From the NCBI GenBank assembly GCA_022036555.1, contig CM039123.1, positions 13,393,217 to 13,457,216 of the forward strand: a DNA stretch of 64,000 bases, in the 5' to 3' direction. Below the pieces are notes generated by a model. That model made no database searches, was not told the origin of the DNA, and worked only from the letters and a program-made list of their open reading frames with translations. Each line of letters opens with the position of its first letter. Within the stretch, counting starts at the first letter, position 1. Of the stretch, positions 47,240 to 58,100 are shown piece after piece. The stretch is from Microstegium vimineum. Taxonomy: Eukaryota; Streptophyta; Magnoliopsida; Poales; Poaceae. Made by a program: the position numbers and the translations under genes.

Positions 47240-47488
47240 CTACAAGCGGTGGTGGCCGTCGTCGAAGTTCTGGTAGTAGCTATGCAGGTCATACCCAAAA
47301 CTGACCGCGCTTCGCCTCTGCCGCGCCGCGCGTCTCCTCCAAGAGCGCGCCAACCTCGACAGCAGCTGCTTCACCGCCGCAGCCGACCGGCGGCCGCAGC
47401 TCCTCCTGGTCCTGGCGTGGACGACGACGACCCTTCCGCGCCGGCCGCCGCCGCCGCCGCTGTGCAGGCCGAGCAGAGACGCCGCCAT
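47240..47488 (-). CDS. Short basic protein, candidate single-exon gene
   Basis: An 82-residue minus-strand frame begins at ATGGCGGCG, a favourable monocot start context, and ends at TAG 47240-47242. It is arginine-rich in the middle (SRLARSWRRRAARQRRS) and ends SVSFGYDLHSYYQNFDDGHH. Short plant proteins ending in an SVxFGYDxxSYxxNFDDG-like tail are familiar to me, but I know no established function. A TATAAAA box lies upstream on the same strand at 47680-47674, giving a leader of about 150 bases. GC-rich coding DNA stands out from its AT-rich surroundings. It has no signal peptide or membrane segment. It sits in a 2-kb island between two CACTA elements. Overlapping frames on both strands exist because of high GC, so expression evidence would decide. 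Confidence 0.5.
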   Translation of the reverse strand: MAASLLGLHSGGGGGRRGRVVVVHARTRRSCGRRSAAAVKQLLSRLARSWRRRAARQRRSAVSFGYDLHSYYQNFDDGHHRL

Positions 47489-47673
47489 ATGATCGCTGAT
47501 GATTCACTCGGCGGTTCTCACAAGTCACAGACACTATCGTCGCAAAACTCGCTGCTCGATCACTTTGCTCCGAGTCCGAGCTGGAATTGGAAGCAGGTAA
47601 GAGTATCTGTTGCGTGCTGCAGCTGTGTAGCTTCTGAAGATGTTGTACAAAACGAACCTCCCCATGCCGTAGC

Positions 47674-47680
47674 TTTTATA
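47674..47680 (-). promoter_or_regulatory. TATA box of the short-protein gene
   Basis: TATAAAA on the minus strand, 186 bases upstream of the start codon at 47488. No other candidate core element between them is as good. Confidence 0.45.
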
Positions 47681-48073
47681 GGCTCGGATGGATGGGAGTA
47701 TTCCGACACGCGTCGATCGACGACGGCACCCGGACCCACTAGCACGCACTCACGTACTACATGCATGCTGACGAGGCATCCACTACGTACGGCGATCAGA
47801 CGAAAGGTCCAAGCAAGATCCGGCTTCATGCATAGTATGCACCTTTTCGGAAGCCACTGTCTTCTTGCACAGTGCAAAGAAAGATAACCGGCCGTCTACC
47901 ACCAACAACAGACGCGACCATGCGGACGATGTGTGGATGCACTGTTGATGGCGCGGCGGCGACGGCCTGGCGTGTAATGTCACGTGCACAGTGTGTGTGT
48001 TTCAGTTGCCTGTGGCGCGCGGCCGGCCGAATCGACATGCATGCGGGTGAGTTTGGCAAGATGTAAGTTATGA
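47681..48073. other. Upstream region of the short-protein gene
   Basis: About 390 bp with mixed composition up to the CACTA-2 end, with several palindromic GC-rich words (for example GGCCGGCC at 48021). No coding sequence I can support. Confidence 0.4.
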
Positions 48074-48109
48074 CACTACTACAGAAATCATTTTTGTCGA
48101 TACGTTATT

Positions 48110-48365
48110 TTTTTTTCACAGGCGGTTCACAATTTTATGACGCTCCTAAAAAAAATAGAGTGGGTCCAGCAAGAAAACCGTCTGTGTAAAACAATTTACA
48201 CAGACGGGTCTCATATCCCCACCGCCTGTGTAAATACGTGTATTTACACAGGCGGTTTACAATGACAACCGTTTGTGTAAATATCAAGCTGACATTATAA
48301 ATCGCCTGTGTAAATATAGGTATTTACACATGCGGTCCTCCTTACCAACCGCTTGTGTTAATGCT
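48110..48365. promoter_or_regulatory. CACTA-2 left sub-terminal repeats
   Basis: Many copies of ACAGGCGG(T) and ACCGCCTGTGTAAAT, often as inverted pairs (for example GCCTGTGTAAATACG against GTATTTACACAGGC). A TATAAAT (48367-48373) follows, consistent with the promoter of the first gene. Confidence 0.8.
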
Positions 48366-48574
48366 GCTATAAATTCCCTTCGTCCACCTCCAGACAAGAA
48401 CAGTTACTCCCGTGCTATGTGCACAGTGGCGGACAGAGAAGTGACGATTCCAAGGGGGGAGGTTTTGAACTTCATTTCTTTGGTGAGAAACTTCCAAAAG
48501 GTTAGTTAGTGTCGTTGCCGCCATTTTTTATAGTGATTCTTTGGTTCAATTCTTGTATTGGAGGTGCTCTAAAT

Positions 48575-49015
48575 CTAGGGTTAGGGTTCAGGCAAGAGAG
48601 AGAGTTTTAGCTATTTCTTTTTGTAAATTCAAAGTAAATTGTATCTTGCTCGGATTATAGAAAATAAATACTTTTTAGAATTCTTGTGAGTAGATCTATG
48701 TAATAGAATACTTAGGGTTTCTGAATTAATTTAGTAGTTAATGTTTTGTTAATTAGGGTTAGTTATTATTGTCTATACTTAGGGTTTGTTAAATAGGGTT
48801 AGTTATTATTTCACGTACCTTAGGTTTTTCAATAATTTTTGTTAGTAATTGATGGTTTATTATTTAGGGTTAGATATTTCATGTACTTAGGGTTAGTTAA
48901 TTAATTTAGTTAGTAACTAATGGTTTATTAATTAGGGTTAGTTAGTATTTCATGTACTTAGGGTTTGTTAATTAGGGTTTGTTATTTTTGCTTATACTTA
49001 GGGTTTGTTAATCAA
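48575..49015 (+). repeat. Degenerate TTAGGGTT-rich repeat before the first CACTA-2 gene
   Basis: Units of about 35-45 bp containing CTTAGGGTTTGTTAAT and TTAGGGTTAGTTATTATTTC recur at least six times. The block probably lies in a 5' UTR intron that ends at CTACAG, just before the ATG at 49219. Confidence 0.75.
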
Positions 49016-49218
49016 GATGCCATCCCCGTTTAATTAATTCTTATAATTATAAAAATGAGTTTAAATAATTATTTAAATTTTTTATTTTGTAAATTCTGTA
49101 AGAGGTAGGTTTTCATATCTATTTAATTGATGGTGGATAGAATCTTAGTTATGAGGGATTATTTTCGTTTTGTTTTTAGAGTGACATACAATATTTTCCT
49201 AACTAACTACAGATAAAT

Positions 49219-50310
49219 ATGGAGAGGTCATTATGGATGTACAACTTATCAAGATTAGACTCATCTTATGTAGTGGAGGTCCAAAAATTTATTCATGCCG
49301 TGAAGATACATGCTCAGAGAACAAAGGCGAAGCACATATGTTGTCCATGCGCAGACTGTAAAAATATTGTGGTATTTGACAATGTGGAAGCAATCACTTC
49401 TCATCTGGTTTGCAGAGGATTTGTGGAGGACTACTTGATTTGGACAAAACATGGTGAGGGTAGTTCTACACCTTATATGCGGACAACTGACAACACTGCA
49501 AGTAACATCAATGTGGAGGGTCCAATGCCATATCTCAATGAATGTGATGCTATGCCAGATATCAATGAAACCCATCATGCTATGCCAGATGTCAATCAAA
49601 CTCATAATTCTAGGTCCGATGTTAATGAAACTCAACATGTTAACACTGATGCCATTGAAGATGCAGATTTCTTAGAGGCAATAATGAACCGTTGTGCGGA
49701 TCCATCAATATTCTTCATGAAGCGAATGGAAGCCTTGAAGAAGGCAGCAGAAGAGCCTTTGTACGACGAGTCGAAAGGTTGTACCAAAGAGTGGTCGACA
49801 CTACGGGTTGTTCTTCAGTTCTTGACGATTAAGGCTAGATATGGTTGGTCCGATGCTAGTTTCAATGATTTATTGCGTGTACTTGGAGACCTTCTTCCTA
49901 AGGAGAACAAAGTACCTGCTAACACGTACTATGCAAAGAAGCTAGTCAGTCCACTTACGATGGGTGTTGAGAAGATCCACGCATGTATAAATCATTGTAT
50001 CCTATATCGGGGTGATCAGTATAAAGACTTAGACAGTTGTCCAAAATGTGGTGCTAATAGGTACAAGACGAATAAAGATTATCAAGAGGAAGAGAATGCA
50101 ACATCTGTTTCTTCACGGAGGAAGCGAAAGAAGACGCAAACAAAGACTCAACAAGACAAACGTTCAAAGCCCACTAGCAATATCGAAGTCGACTATTATG
50201 CGTTGAGAAGAATTCCTACATTGGTGATATGGTATCTCCCTGTGGTTGATCGTCTGAGGTGTTTGTTTGCAAACCCAGATGATGTGGAACCTATTATTAA
50301 TAAACACTAA
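49219..50310 (+). pseudogene. CACTA-2 transposase, 5' part only
   Basis: This frame of 363 codons starts MERSLWMYNLSRLDSSYVVE. It has the transposase-associated domain with CCPCADCKN, a repetitive linker with variants of MPDINETHH, then EPLYDESKGCTKEWS and CPKCGANRYK. These parallel the same region of the CACTA-1 transposase. It stops soon after VIWYLPVVDRLRCLFANPDD, where the TNP2 catalytic core should begin. From about 50288 the sequence is a repeat that is the reverse complement of DNA near 51690-51783. The core was therefore replaced by an inverted segment. No stop occurs before this point. A truncated DNA-binding protein could still be made. Confidence 0.9.
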
Positions 50311-50750
50311 CTAAATTAATAAACACTAACTACATTAACTAACAAACCTATTATTAATAAACACTAACTAAATTAACTAATTACTAAATAAACTAACTAA
50401 ATTAACTAATTACTAAATAAACTAACTAAATTAACTAACTAAATTAATTAACTAAATTAACTAATTACTAAATAAACTAACTAAATTAACTAACTAAATT
50501 AACTAATAAACACTAACTAAATTAATCCACAAACCCTAATTAAGTACATGAAATAATAACTAACCCTAATTAACATTCCATTAATTACTAACTAAACTAA
50601 ATAAAGGGAATAAATAACTTTTAATTACTTACTAAATTAACTAACAAACCTATTATTAATAAACACTAACTAAATTAACTAATTACTAAATAAACTAACT
50701 AAATTAACTAATTACTAAATAAACTAACTAAATTAACTAACTGAAAATGA
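50288..50750 (-). repeat. Inverted copy of the CACTA-2 intron repeat
   Basis: AACTAAATTAACTAATTACTAAATAAAC-type units form this block. Less repetitive parts (ACAAACCTATTATTAATAAA; AATAAAGGGAATAAATAAC) are the reverse complement of 51757-51835. The CCTATTATTAATAAACAC string occurs three times here. It replaces the catalytic core of the transposase gene. Confidence 0.85.
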
Positions 50751-50759
50751 AAAAAAAAC

Positions 50760-50945
50760 ATTAGTAGAGGCGGATGTTAATGAGGGCCGACTGTACTAAT
50801 GTATTAGTACAGGCGGGTGTCATTGACCGCCGCCTGTACTAATACGGCGTCATTGACCACCGCCTGTAAAAATATTTGACCACCGCCTGTAAAAATATTT
50901 TCACAGGCGGTGGTCAATATGGCCTGCCTGTACTAATGTGCTCCA
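50760..50945. promoter_or_regulatory. CACTA-2 internal copy of the sub-terminal repeats
   Basis: Copies of TAGTACAGGCGGGTGTC, CCGCCTGTACTAATA and CCGCCTGTAAAAATATTT lie between the two genes. The TAGTACAGGCGGT variant is also found at 60020-60035 near the right end. A TATAAAT (50946-50952) and a GC-rich leader follow, so this looks like the promoter region of the second gene. Confidence 0.8.
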
Positions 50946-50952
50946 ATATAAA

Positions 50953-51309
50953 TTCTCGCGCGTGACCCGCGAAAATTTCTAAGTACCGGAGGCGCGAGTT
51001 CTGAAATTCGACGCCGTCAGGCTGCCGATATCCGCCGCCGCTGCTCCACCGTCCGCCTACGCGCCGCCGCCACTTCCGCCGCCGTTGCTCCACCGCCGCC
51101 GTTGCTCCACCGTCCGCCTACACGCCGCCGCCACTGCTCCACCAGCAGCTGCCGGAGCGCCGCGAGGTAGGCTCCGCTCCGAACTCTGCCACCGCCACCG
51201 CCGAGCCCGGCTCCGAGGCAGCTCCGATCGGTGCGGCGGCGGCTGCCATGTGCGCCGCCGCGCGCGCCCGAGCGCCTGCTGGGCCTGCTGGGCCTGGCAG
51301 GCCGCCTTG
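50953..51309 (+). other. GC-rich leader of the second CACTA-2 gene
   Basis: A run rich in CCGCCGCC and GCTCCACC, probably the 5' UTR exon. A possible donor GAG/GTAGGC occurs at 51166. The matching acceptor ATGCAG lies directly before the ATG at 52135. Open frames here are GC artefacts. Confidence 0.5.
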
Positions 51310-51865
51310 CCTTTTTTTAGTTAGTTAATTTAGTTTTTTTAGTTAATTTAGTTAGTGTTTATTAGTTAGTTTAGTTAGTTAATTTAGTTAGTGTTTATTA
51401 GTTAGTTAATTTAGTTAGTTAATTTAGTTAGTGTTTATTAGTTAGTTTAGTTAGTTAATTTAGTTAGTTAATTTAGTTAGTGTTTATTAGTTAGTTTAGT
51501 TAGTTAATTTAGTTAGTGTTTATTAGTTAGTTTAGTTAGTTAATTTAGTTAGTGTTAGTTAATTTAGTTAATTTAGTAATTAGTTAATTTAGTTAGTTAA
51601 TTTAGTTAGTGTTAGTTAATTTAGTTAGTGTTAGTTAATTTAGTTAATTTAGTAATTAGTTAATTTAGTTAGTTTATTTAGTTAGTGTTAGTTAATTTAG
51701 TTAATTTAGTAATTAGTTAATTTAGTTAGTTTATTTAGTAATTAGTTAATTTAGTTAGTGTTTATTAATAATAGGTTTGTTAGTTAATTTAGTAAGTAAT
51801 TAACGGTTATTTATTCTCTTTATTTAGGGTTTGTGAATTAGTTTAGTCAGTAATTAATGGTATGT
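51310..51865 (+). repeat. TTAGTTAATTTAGTTAGTG tandem repeat in CACTA-2
   Basis: About 480 bp of units built from TTAGTTAATT, TAGTTAGTG and TTTATTAG, then less repetitive sequence to about 51865. It lies in the inferred 5' UTR intron of the second gene and is the source or partner of the inverted block at 50288-50750. Confidence 0.9.
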
Positions 51866-52134
51866 ACTATGTTTTTTGTTAGGGTTTTTCCATAATTTAG
51901 CTATGTTTTTTCCATGTTAATACTTATATTTCATGCATAATTAGGGTTTGTGAAATAATAATTAGTTTGTTAAATAGGGTTTCCTATTTAATATTAGGGT
52001 TTGCAAATTAGTGTTAGTTAATTAGGTTTGTTAATAATAGGTTCGCTAATTGATTAGGCTATGTAATCCATGTTAATACTTGTATTCCATGTTTATACTT
52101 ATATTCCGTGGTTATAATTATATTTCATGCAGAT

Positions 52135-55100
52135 GAGTACTCCATCAAATGCTGAGTAAGTCGATGCCCAGATAGGTACACCGGGATCTGACTCCTCTGG
52201 ATCCGAACCTTATAGGAGCCCGAGCGTATCACCACGTGAATCTCCTAGAGCTAAGAAGGCCCGTCTTGAGTTGGAACGTGACCCTAATTACGAGTCTGAA
52301 GATGAGCCAAATGATGATGAGGTATATATGCTCGTAGATTGTCTATACGAGAGAATAATGCATGTGTATGTATGTACCTAACAATTGAATTGACAGGAGG
52401 TGTTCTCTCAAGTTGTTGCCGAAATGGAGGTAGAGTCGCAAGATATTCATAAGGACACGACGCCTCAAACGACCGGGACCTCTTCCGAGCAAAGAAGTAC
52501 ACAGAAAAAGAGTGATCGGGCACGAGAAGATAGAGGAAGGAATAGATTTCCAGAAGAAGTTTATAGGATTACAGAGATTAGCCCGAGCGGAGAGCCCTTA
52601 GCACCTCTAGAGGCGCTACCCAAATTTAGGGCTGCCATTGGATGGTTAGTAAAGGAAGAATTTGATATCACTTGGAGTGATTGGAGTATGGTGCCTAAAG
52701 TAAAGAGGACGAATTGTTGAACTCGATTGTGCACTAAGTTTATTTTCCCGGAGGGAACAGAAGGTTTGGTCAAGGGTCATGTCATGAAGCAGTTAGCAAT
52801 ATCATTCCGGGGCTATAGGCACGATATGAATAAAAGTGGCTGCAGAAGGGGCGGGACCCAACGAAGCGGTACCCTATTACAGCAGAACAGTGGGCACGTT
52901 TTAGTGTCATAAAAAACTCCTACGACTCCAAGGCTAAGAGCCAAGCCGCCTCAAGTCTTGCGAAGAAGAACAAGTACCACTACCACCTCGGCACTGGCGG
53001 TTACAAGACCAAGATTCCTAAATGGAGGGTAGAAGACAAAGCAAAGAGGAGAGAGGGCAAGTTGGCATTGACAGATATAGTGCCAGAACGAAGTGCGAAT
53101 TGGCTTCACGCTCGGAAGGCAAACACTGATAGCGATGAGATCTCTTGTCCCGATGAGATCAAGCCAGTTGCCGAGAAGGTTTTGGAAGCAACAAACCTGG
53201 AAAAGACAGGTGCCTTCAAGTCATAGAGGGAGAGGGACAGCCTTTCCCATGCTCTAGGTAACAAAATTATATTTTCCATTTTGTTCGAGTAAAATAGAAA
53301 TTGACACTGACATTAAATATCATGTTGTAGGTAACCCCGAGCATCCAGGTCATGTACGGGGCGTCTCATCCAGAACCATCTGGAAAGAAGGGTTTGGTGA
53401 AGAGTGGAAATGCATGTATAAGAAAAGAGAACGACATAAGGAGCACATGATGGATTTTTTTGAGCAGCAGGCGGCTGTGACACCCTGTGTCAAGCTTTCA
53501 TTAGGAGCATCATTAGCCACTAAGCACATCATGTCATTCATTCATGTTTGCATATGCTATCATCTCATGTGTGTGTTTATGTGCTTTGAAACTAGAATTG
53601 AATAGGTGTTTTGTGCTTAATCTTGTGCTTAACCTGTTTAGTTAGCCTTTGTTTTGCTTAGAGTAAAAGTGTGGTTTGTTTTGTTTAGTTACCCTGCTTA
53701 GTTCTTTAATTAAGAGAAAATGGAAAAGGAAATCAGAATCGAGACAGGCTGAGTGCCACCCCTCGATCTCGACCCCACCGCTCGATAGGCTCGATGACGG
53801 ACTGAGGGTCCGAGCGAACGACCCCAGGCCAGAGGCTCTACCGAACCCGAGGCTCGATCGGCCAGTCGATCGACGCCACCTCGCCATCGACCTCTACCCC
53901 TCGAGTTTTACCCCTCGATGACGGACTAAAGCTCGAGCGAACGACCCCGCACAGAGGGCTCGACCGAGTCAGAGGCTCGATCCGCCGATCGACCTACCCT
54001 CGATATCGACCCTCGCTCGCACGCTTGACCGCACGCACGTGTCGCGCACGCTCGCGCGCACTCACCCGACCGCGGCTGAGCCGTACGTCGGAGTCATCCG
54101 CCGCGTGGCCGTCGATGCCTGACCACGGAAGTGGAACACGCCATCGTCGCCGCTTCGGCTCTACGCCGACATCGCTGTCGCCGCTCGCGCTGTCTCACTC
54201 AAATCCGAGTTAACGGCGCTAGGACCAAGTTGGCACCGCTTTTCCGCCGCTGACGTCCTGCTTCGCCACCGCAGACCTGCCAGCCGCGCTGCCGCACGCC
54301 GTGCCGTCGTTTCGCAATAACGTTGCCGCAGTGCCGCGTCCGATCAGCGCCCCGCCTTGTCTCTTTCGCAGTTAAGCGCGAATCCGCGCTAACGGCGCGT
54401 CGACCAAGTTCCGCTCTGTTTCGTCGCCGCAAGCACGCCAGCGCCGCTGCCACCACCGCACATCGCGTCACGTCCCCTCTAGCAGCGTCGGTTGGCCATG
54501 ACCAAGCAAAGAGGAGCGCCTATACCTCCACCACCTCCCGCACTTGTTTGCACTCATCCGCACTCGCGCAATCGCTCGCAGTTCTCTGTTCTTCGTTGCG
54601 CCGAGAGCTCCGAGCACCGCAATCGCCTTCTTCTTAAATCCACCACCGCCCGAGTTCCTTTTCTCAAAGTCCTCTCGCCCTAGCCTTCGCTTTTGCCCCG
54701 CACCCTCGCTGCTCGCCTCTTCTTCCCCAGCCGTGGACTCCAGTCGCCGGAACGCCTTCGTCGTTCTTCGCTCTCGAGTCGCCACCACACTGATCAACCC
54801 GCGTTCGCCGTTCGCCGTCTCGTCTCCGACGCCTCCATCTTCGTGGAAGCTTCACCGGAGTTAACCGAGGTGAGAACGCCGTTCCCCTAGCTTTAGTTCG
54901 ACCCGTGTCGTCACAGCACCTTTGGTCGTGCGCCATTGCCGCCGCCGGGGAGCTTGCACGTGGACCGGTTTCCTCAGAGCCTTTCTGGCTCAGTTAGCCC
55001 TCGAGCCTAGCACAACCAATCCTACCACCGAAGACTTCACCATCGGCGAGAAAACGTCGATCAACACCGTTCTCTGTTCTGCTCGACGGTCGCCGGACCT

Positions 55101-58100
55101 CGAGTAATCGAGGGTCATCCTCGAGTAATCGAGGGTCTTGCTCGACAATCGCCTCGAGTGCCTCTGTGTGCCTCGAGCCCGTCCCGATATGTTTTCCTAT
55201 TCGTTTTCAGTGGTATGCCTTGTTTGTGTGTTTTTATCTAGAGTTAGTAAAGTCCTGTGCTAGTTTAGAATAAGTATAGCCTGTTGTGCCCTGCTAGCGA
55301 GTAGCTCGAGCCTTAGTAGCTTTGTGGTAGTTCTCTTGGGTGTATGCTTAGAATCTCTGTTAGTATGTTAAATCCTGTTCAAGCATCATCCCTGCACCTT
55401 TCAGTTATTTATCTATGCATTGCAATCATTTAGGATCCGTGGAGGAACATCAGGAGCCCACAGAGACAGAAGTCCAGGAGGTACAGGAGCTGTACGCGGA
55501 GTACCAAGAGCTCGACACTAACCTTCCTGAGTGCCCTGATCACCAACCCTCCACCTTCTCTCAAGGCAAGCCCCGGAGCATTCTTAAGCCTCCCAGTTTT
55601 TACAATTAATCTACTTGAGTATTTTATACTGTGATGCATTAGGTAATAGGAGTTGTTTGAATCCCAAATTGATGCATTACCTTCCTTGATATTTGTTTTA
55701 CCTACCTTGTTACCCTGTTAATAATAAAGTAAAAGCAACCGCTTAGCATGCTTAGAATAATGGTTACTTTTCTTTTTATGTTTCGTATTATCCCTTGTGG
55801 GTAATACTATCACGGTTGGCTATATTCGCTATCGTGGAAAGAACCTATGGTAGTAATGAAATACGGTCAACTGGAAGGCAAGTGCACCAAGTGGTCAAGA
55901 CTTGGGGGCAGTCCGTCTGTTGGATCGTGTAGGTTTGTACACGATGGTGGCCCTCTTACATCTTTGAATGCGCCCTTTCACATAGGGGCCGTCGGGAGTG
56001 TCGACCCCGAAGCCGAGTAAACATTGTCCGGGCCGGAGCTCGCTCTGCTGTGAGCACCCCTCTAGACTGTAGGCATGATCTGCCCCGTGGTGGCCATCTA
56101 TTTTCTACAATTGGGGTGGACCAATACGAGCCCGCGTCGTTTACCACCTGGACTTTGTTGAGCGGTAACCTAATGCTGACCCGACGGGGTAAAGTATGGG
56201 CGTGTGTTAAAGGTAATCTTACCAGCTGGTGTATATCGATTCGAATTGCCGCCCCCCCACTGGATATGGGGGATTATGCTGAGCTTCACCACGGTACAAC
56301 TCCATGTGGCATCTTAATGGTTCTACTAAAATGTTGATGAAGGAACTGGATATATGTTATTATATTGCTTGAGTAGAATCAAGTGTGTGCTCTAGTGTAG
56401 ATGCAATAACTTAGAAATAATTAGTAGGATAAAAGATGACTGCTCACCGCATCATTAAGGTGAACTTCTTAATTTAAGCATTTCCGCAAAGTAAAAGCTT
56501 ACCCAACTCCAGATACAGCCCTGCATATCCTTGGAGTCTTTATTTTCAGTTAGACGGGTAAGTCTAGCTGAGTACATTCCCGTACTCAGGGTTTATCCCG
56601 TTGTTGCAGATGGCCAAGTATACATCGGCTATTGTAAGCACTGTCTCTATCCTTTCTACGGAGAAGATGAGTAGGCCTTGGGCAAGGTCTTCTACAAGCT
56701 CACCTTTTGTTGTTGTCGGACCTGACGTTGTGGGCACCCCTGTCGTTTGAAAACCTCAAATTCCGCTTCAAACTCTGTTTTATTTGGCCACATGTGTAGT
56801 GGCATAAGTACTACTTTTATTTGGAACAAAGAGTTGTAATAACTTTATTTCGTACTTTAAGTATTTTCAGTTGACTTGTGACTCATTCGAATGTGTATCC
56901 CTGAATGTACGCGGTCCTGAGTTGATGTAAGAAATCCTTCGAGATTTCCGGACTACCGGGATTATATGGGCTCAAGTGTTGTAAGTGGTAGCTAATCAGC
57001 TACATTAGCACTTGATCTCTTATAATTTGGGCGGTTCCGTCACAACTGCCAAAAAATTTAGGGATTTGATGGAAGACTTCGTTAAAAACCCTGATCCTGA
57101 AGTGATGAAGCGGTTGGCGGGAGCAGTGTCTGCTCAACAGATGTCATCACAAGCTCCTTCATGTATGCAGCATGTCCCAGCTCAACCCTTTGGTAGCCAG
57201 GAGATGGCCACACAATCTATGCCCTTTCAAAACAGTATAGGGTCAACATCAAATCAGGACCATTATCCAGTTGATGATATTGATAAACCTTGGCCTTGCT
57301 CATTGTTAATTGGATATGGCCTTAGGAATCAGCATACAAAACAAGTGGCCACAGGCAATGCCATCCCTGGACGTATGTTCCATGGTGTCGAGATGCAAGA
57401 TGCATACTGCAGGGTGGAAGTGTTGACGGTCGAGAGTGGATATGAAGACGACTTCATCGACATCCCGACCTCTGAGGGTATAGAGAAGCTTGGACAAGCA
57501 ATCAAGAACTTCATACAATGGCCGAGACGGTACGTAAGGTTGATTGATCCACCAACGGCACCCTCTCCACCAGTGCATCAAGCATCCCAAGAGGCCGAAA
57601 CAAGTCAACAGCCAACATCGCCAATGCATGCCCCAGCATCCCTGTATATTTATGAGCCACCGTCGTCATCCCCAATACATGATATGTCATTCTCGCTGGA
57701 TGAGCTCGAGGGGCCAGCCAAGAACATGCCTGAGCAGCAGACTCCACCAGCCAAGAAGGACACAACACCAGAGAAGGAAGTAGAGCAAACTCCCCCGCCA
57801 CCACCAAAGCAGAATGAAGATGAGCAAACTCCCCCGCCACCACCAAAGCATAAGGAAGCAGAGCAAACTCCCCCACAAGCACCGGCCTCCAAGAAGGCAA
57901 AGAAATTTCCAATTCCAAAATTGGTTTCTCCCTATGAGCCAAAAAAGGGGAAAGCAGCAGGCACAGTTCTATTTCTGAAAGGGCTTGGAAAGCAGCGAAC
58001 GGCACGAGTCATTGAGCTCGAACCGTCACAGAATAAGGAAGCCGCCGGCCAAGCAACTGAAGCCGTGCCACCAACAAAGGAAGCCCCAAGTGGCGATGTA

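Noticed and set aside
48575..49015. Telomere-like TTAGGGTT repeats
   Set aside because: The plant telomere unit TTTAGGG is not present in tandem. The units are 35-45 bp and degenerate, and they sit in a CACTA intron.
52153..52162. Extra splice donor GTAAGT in the CACTA-2 second gene start
   Set aside because: It is a perfect donor string at the in-frame stop, but the downstream codons in the same frame match the CACTA-1 protein, so the stop is more likely decay than a real exon end.
53676..55107. Many overlapping frames in the GC-rich half of the 53476-57044 LTR
   Set aside because: They run on both strands in several phases with no motif; this is LTR composition bias.
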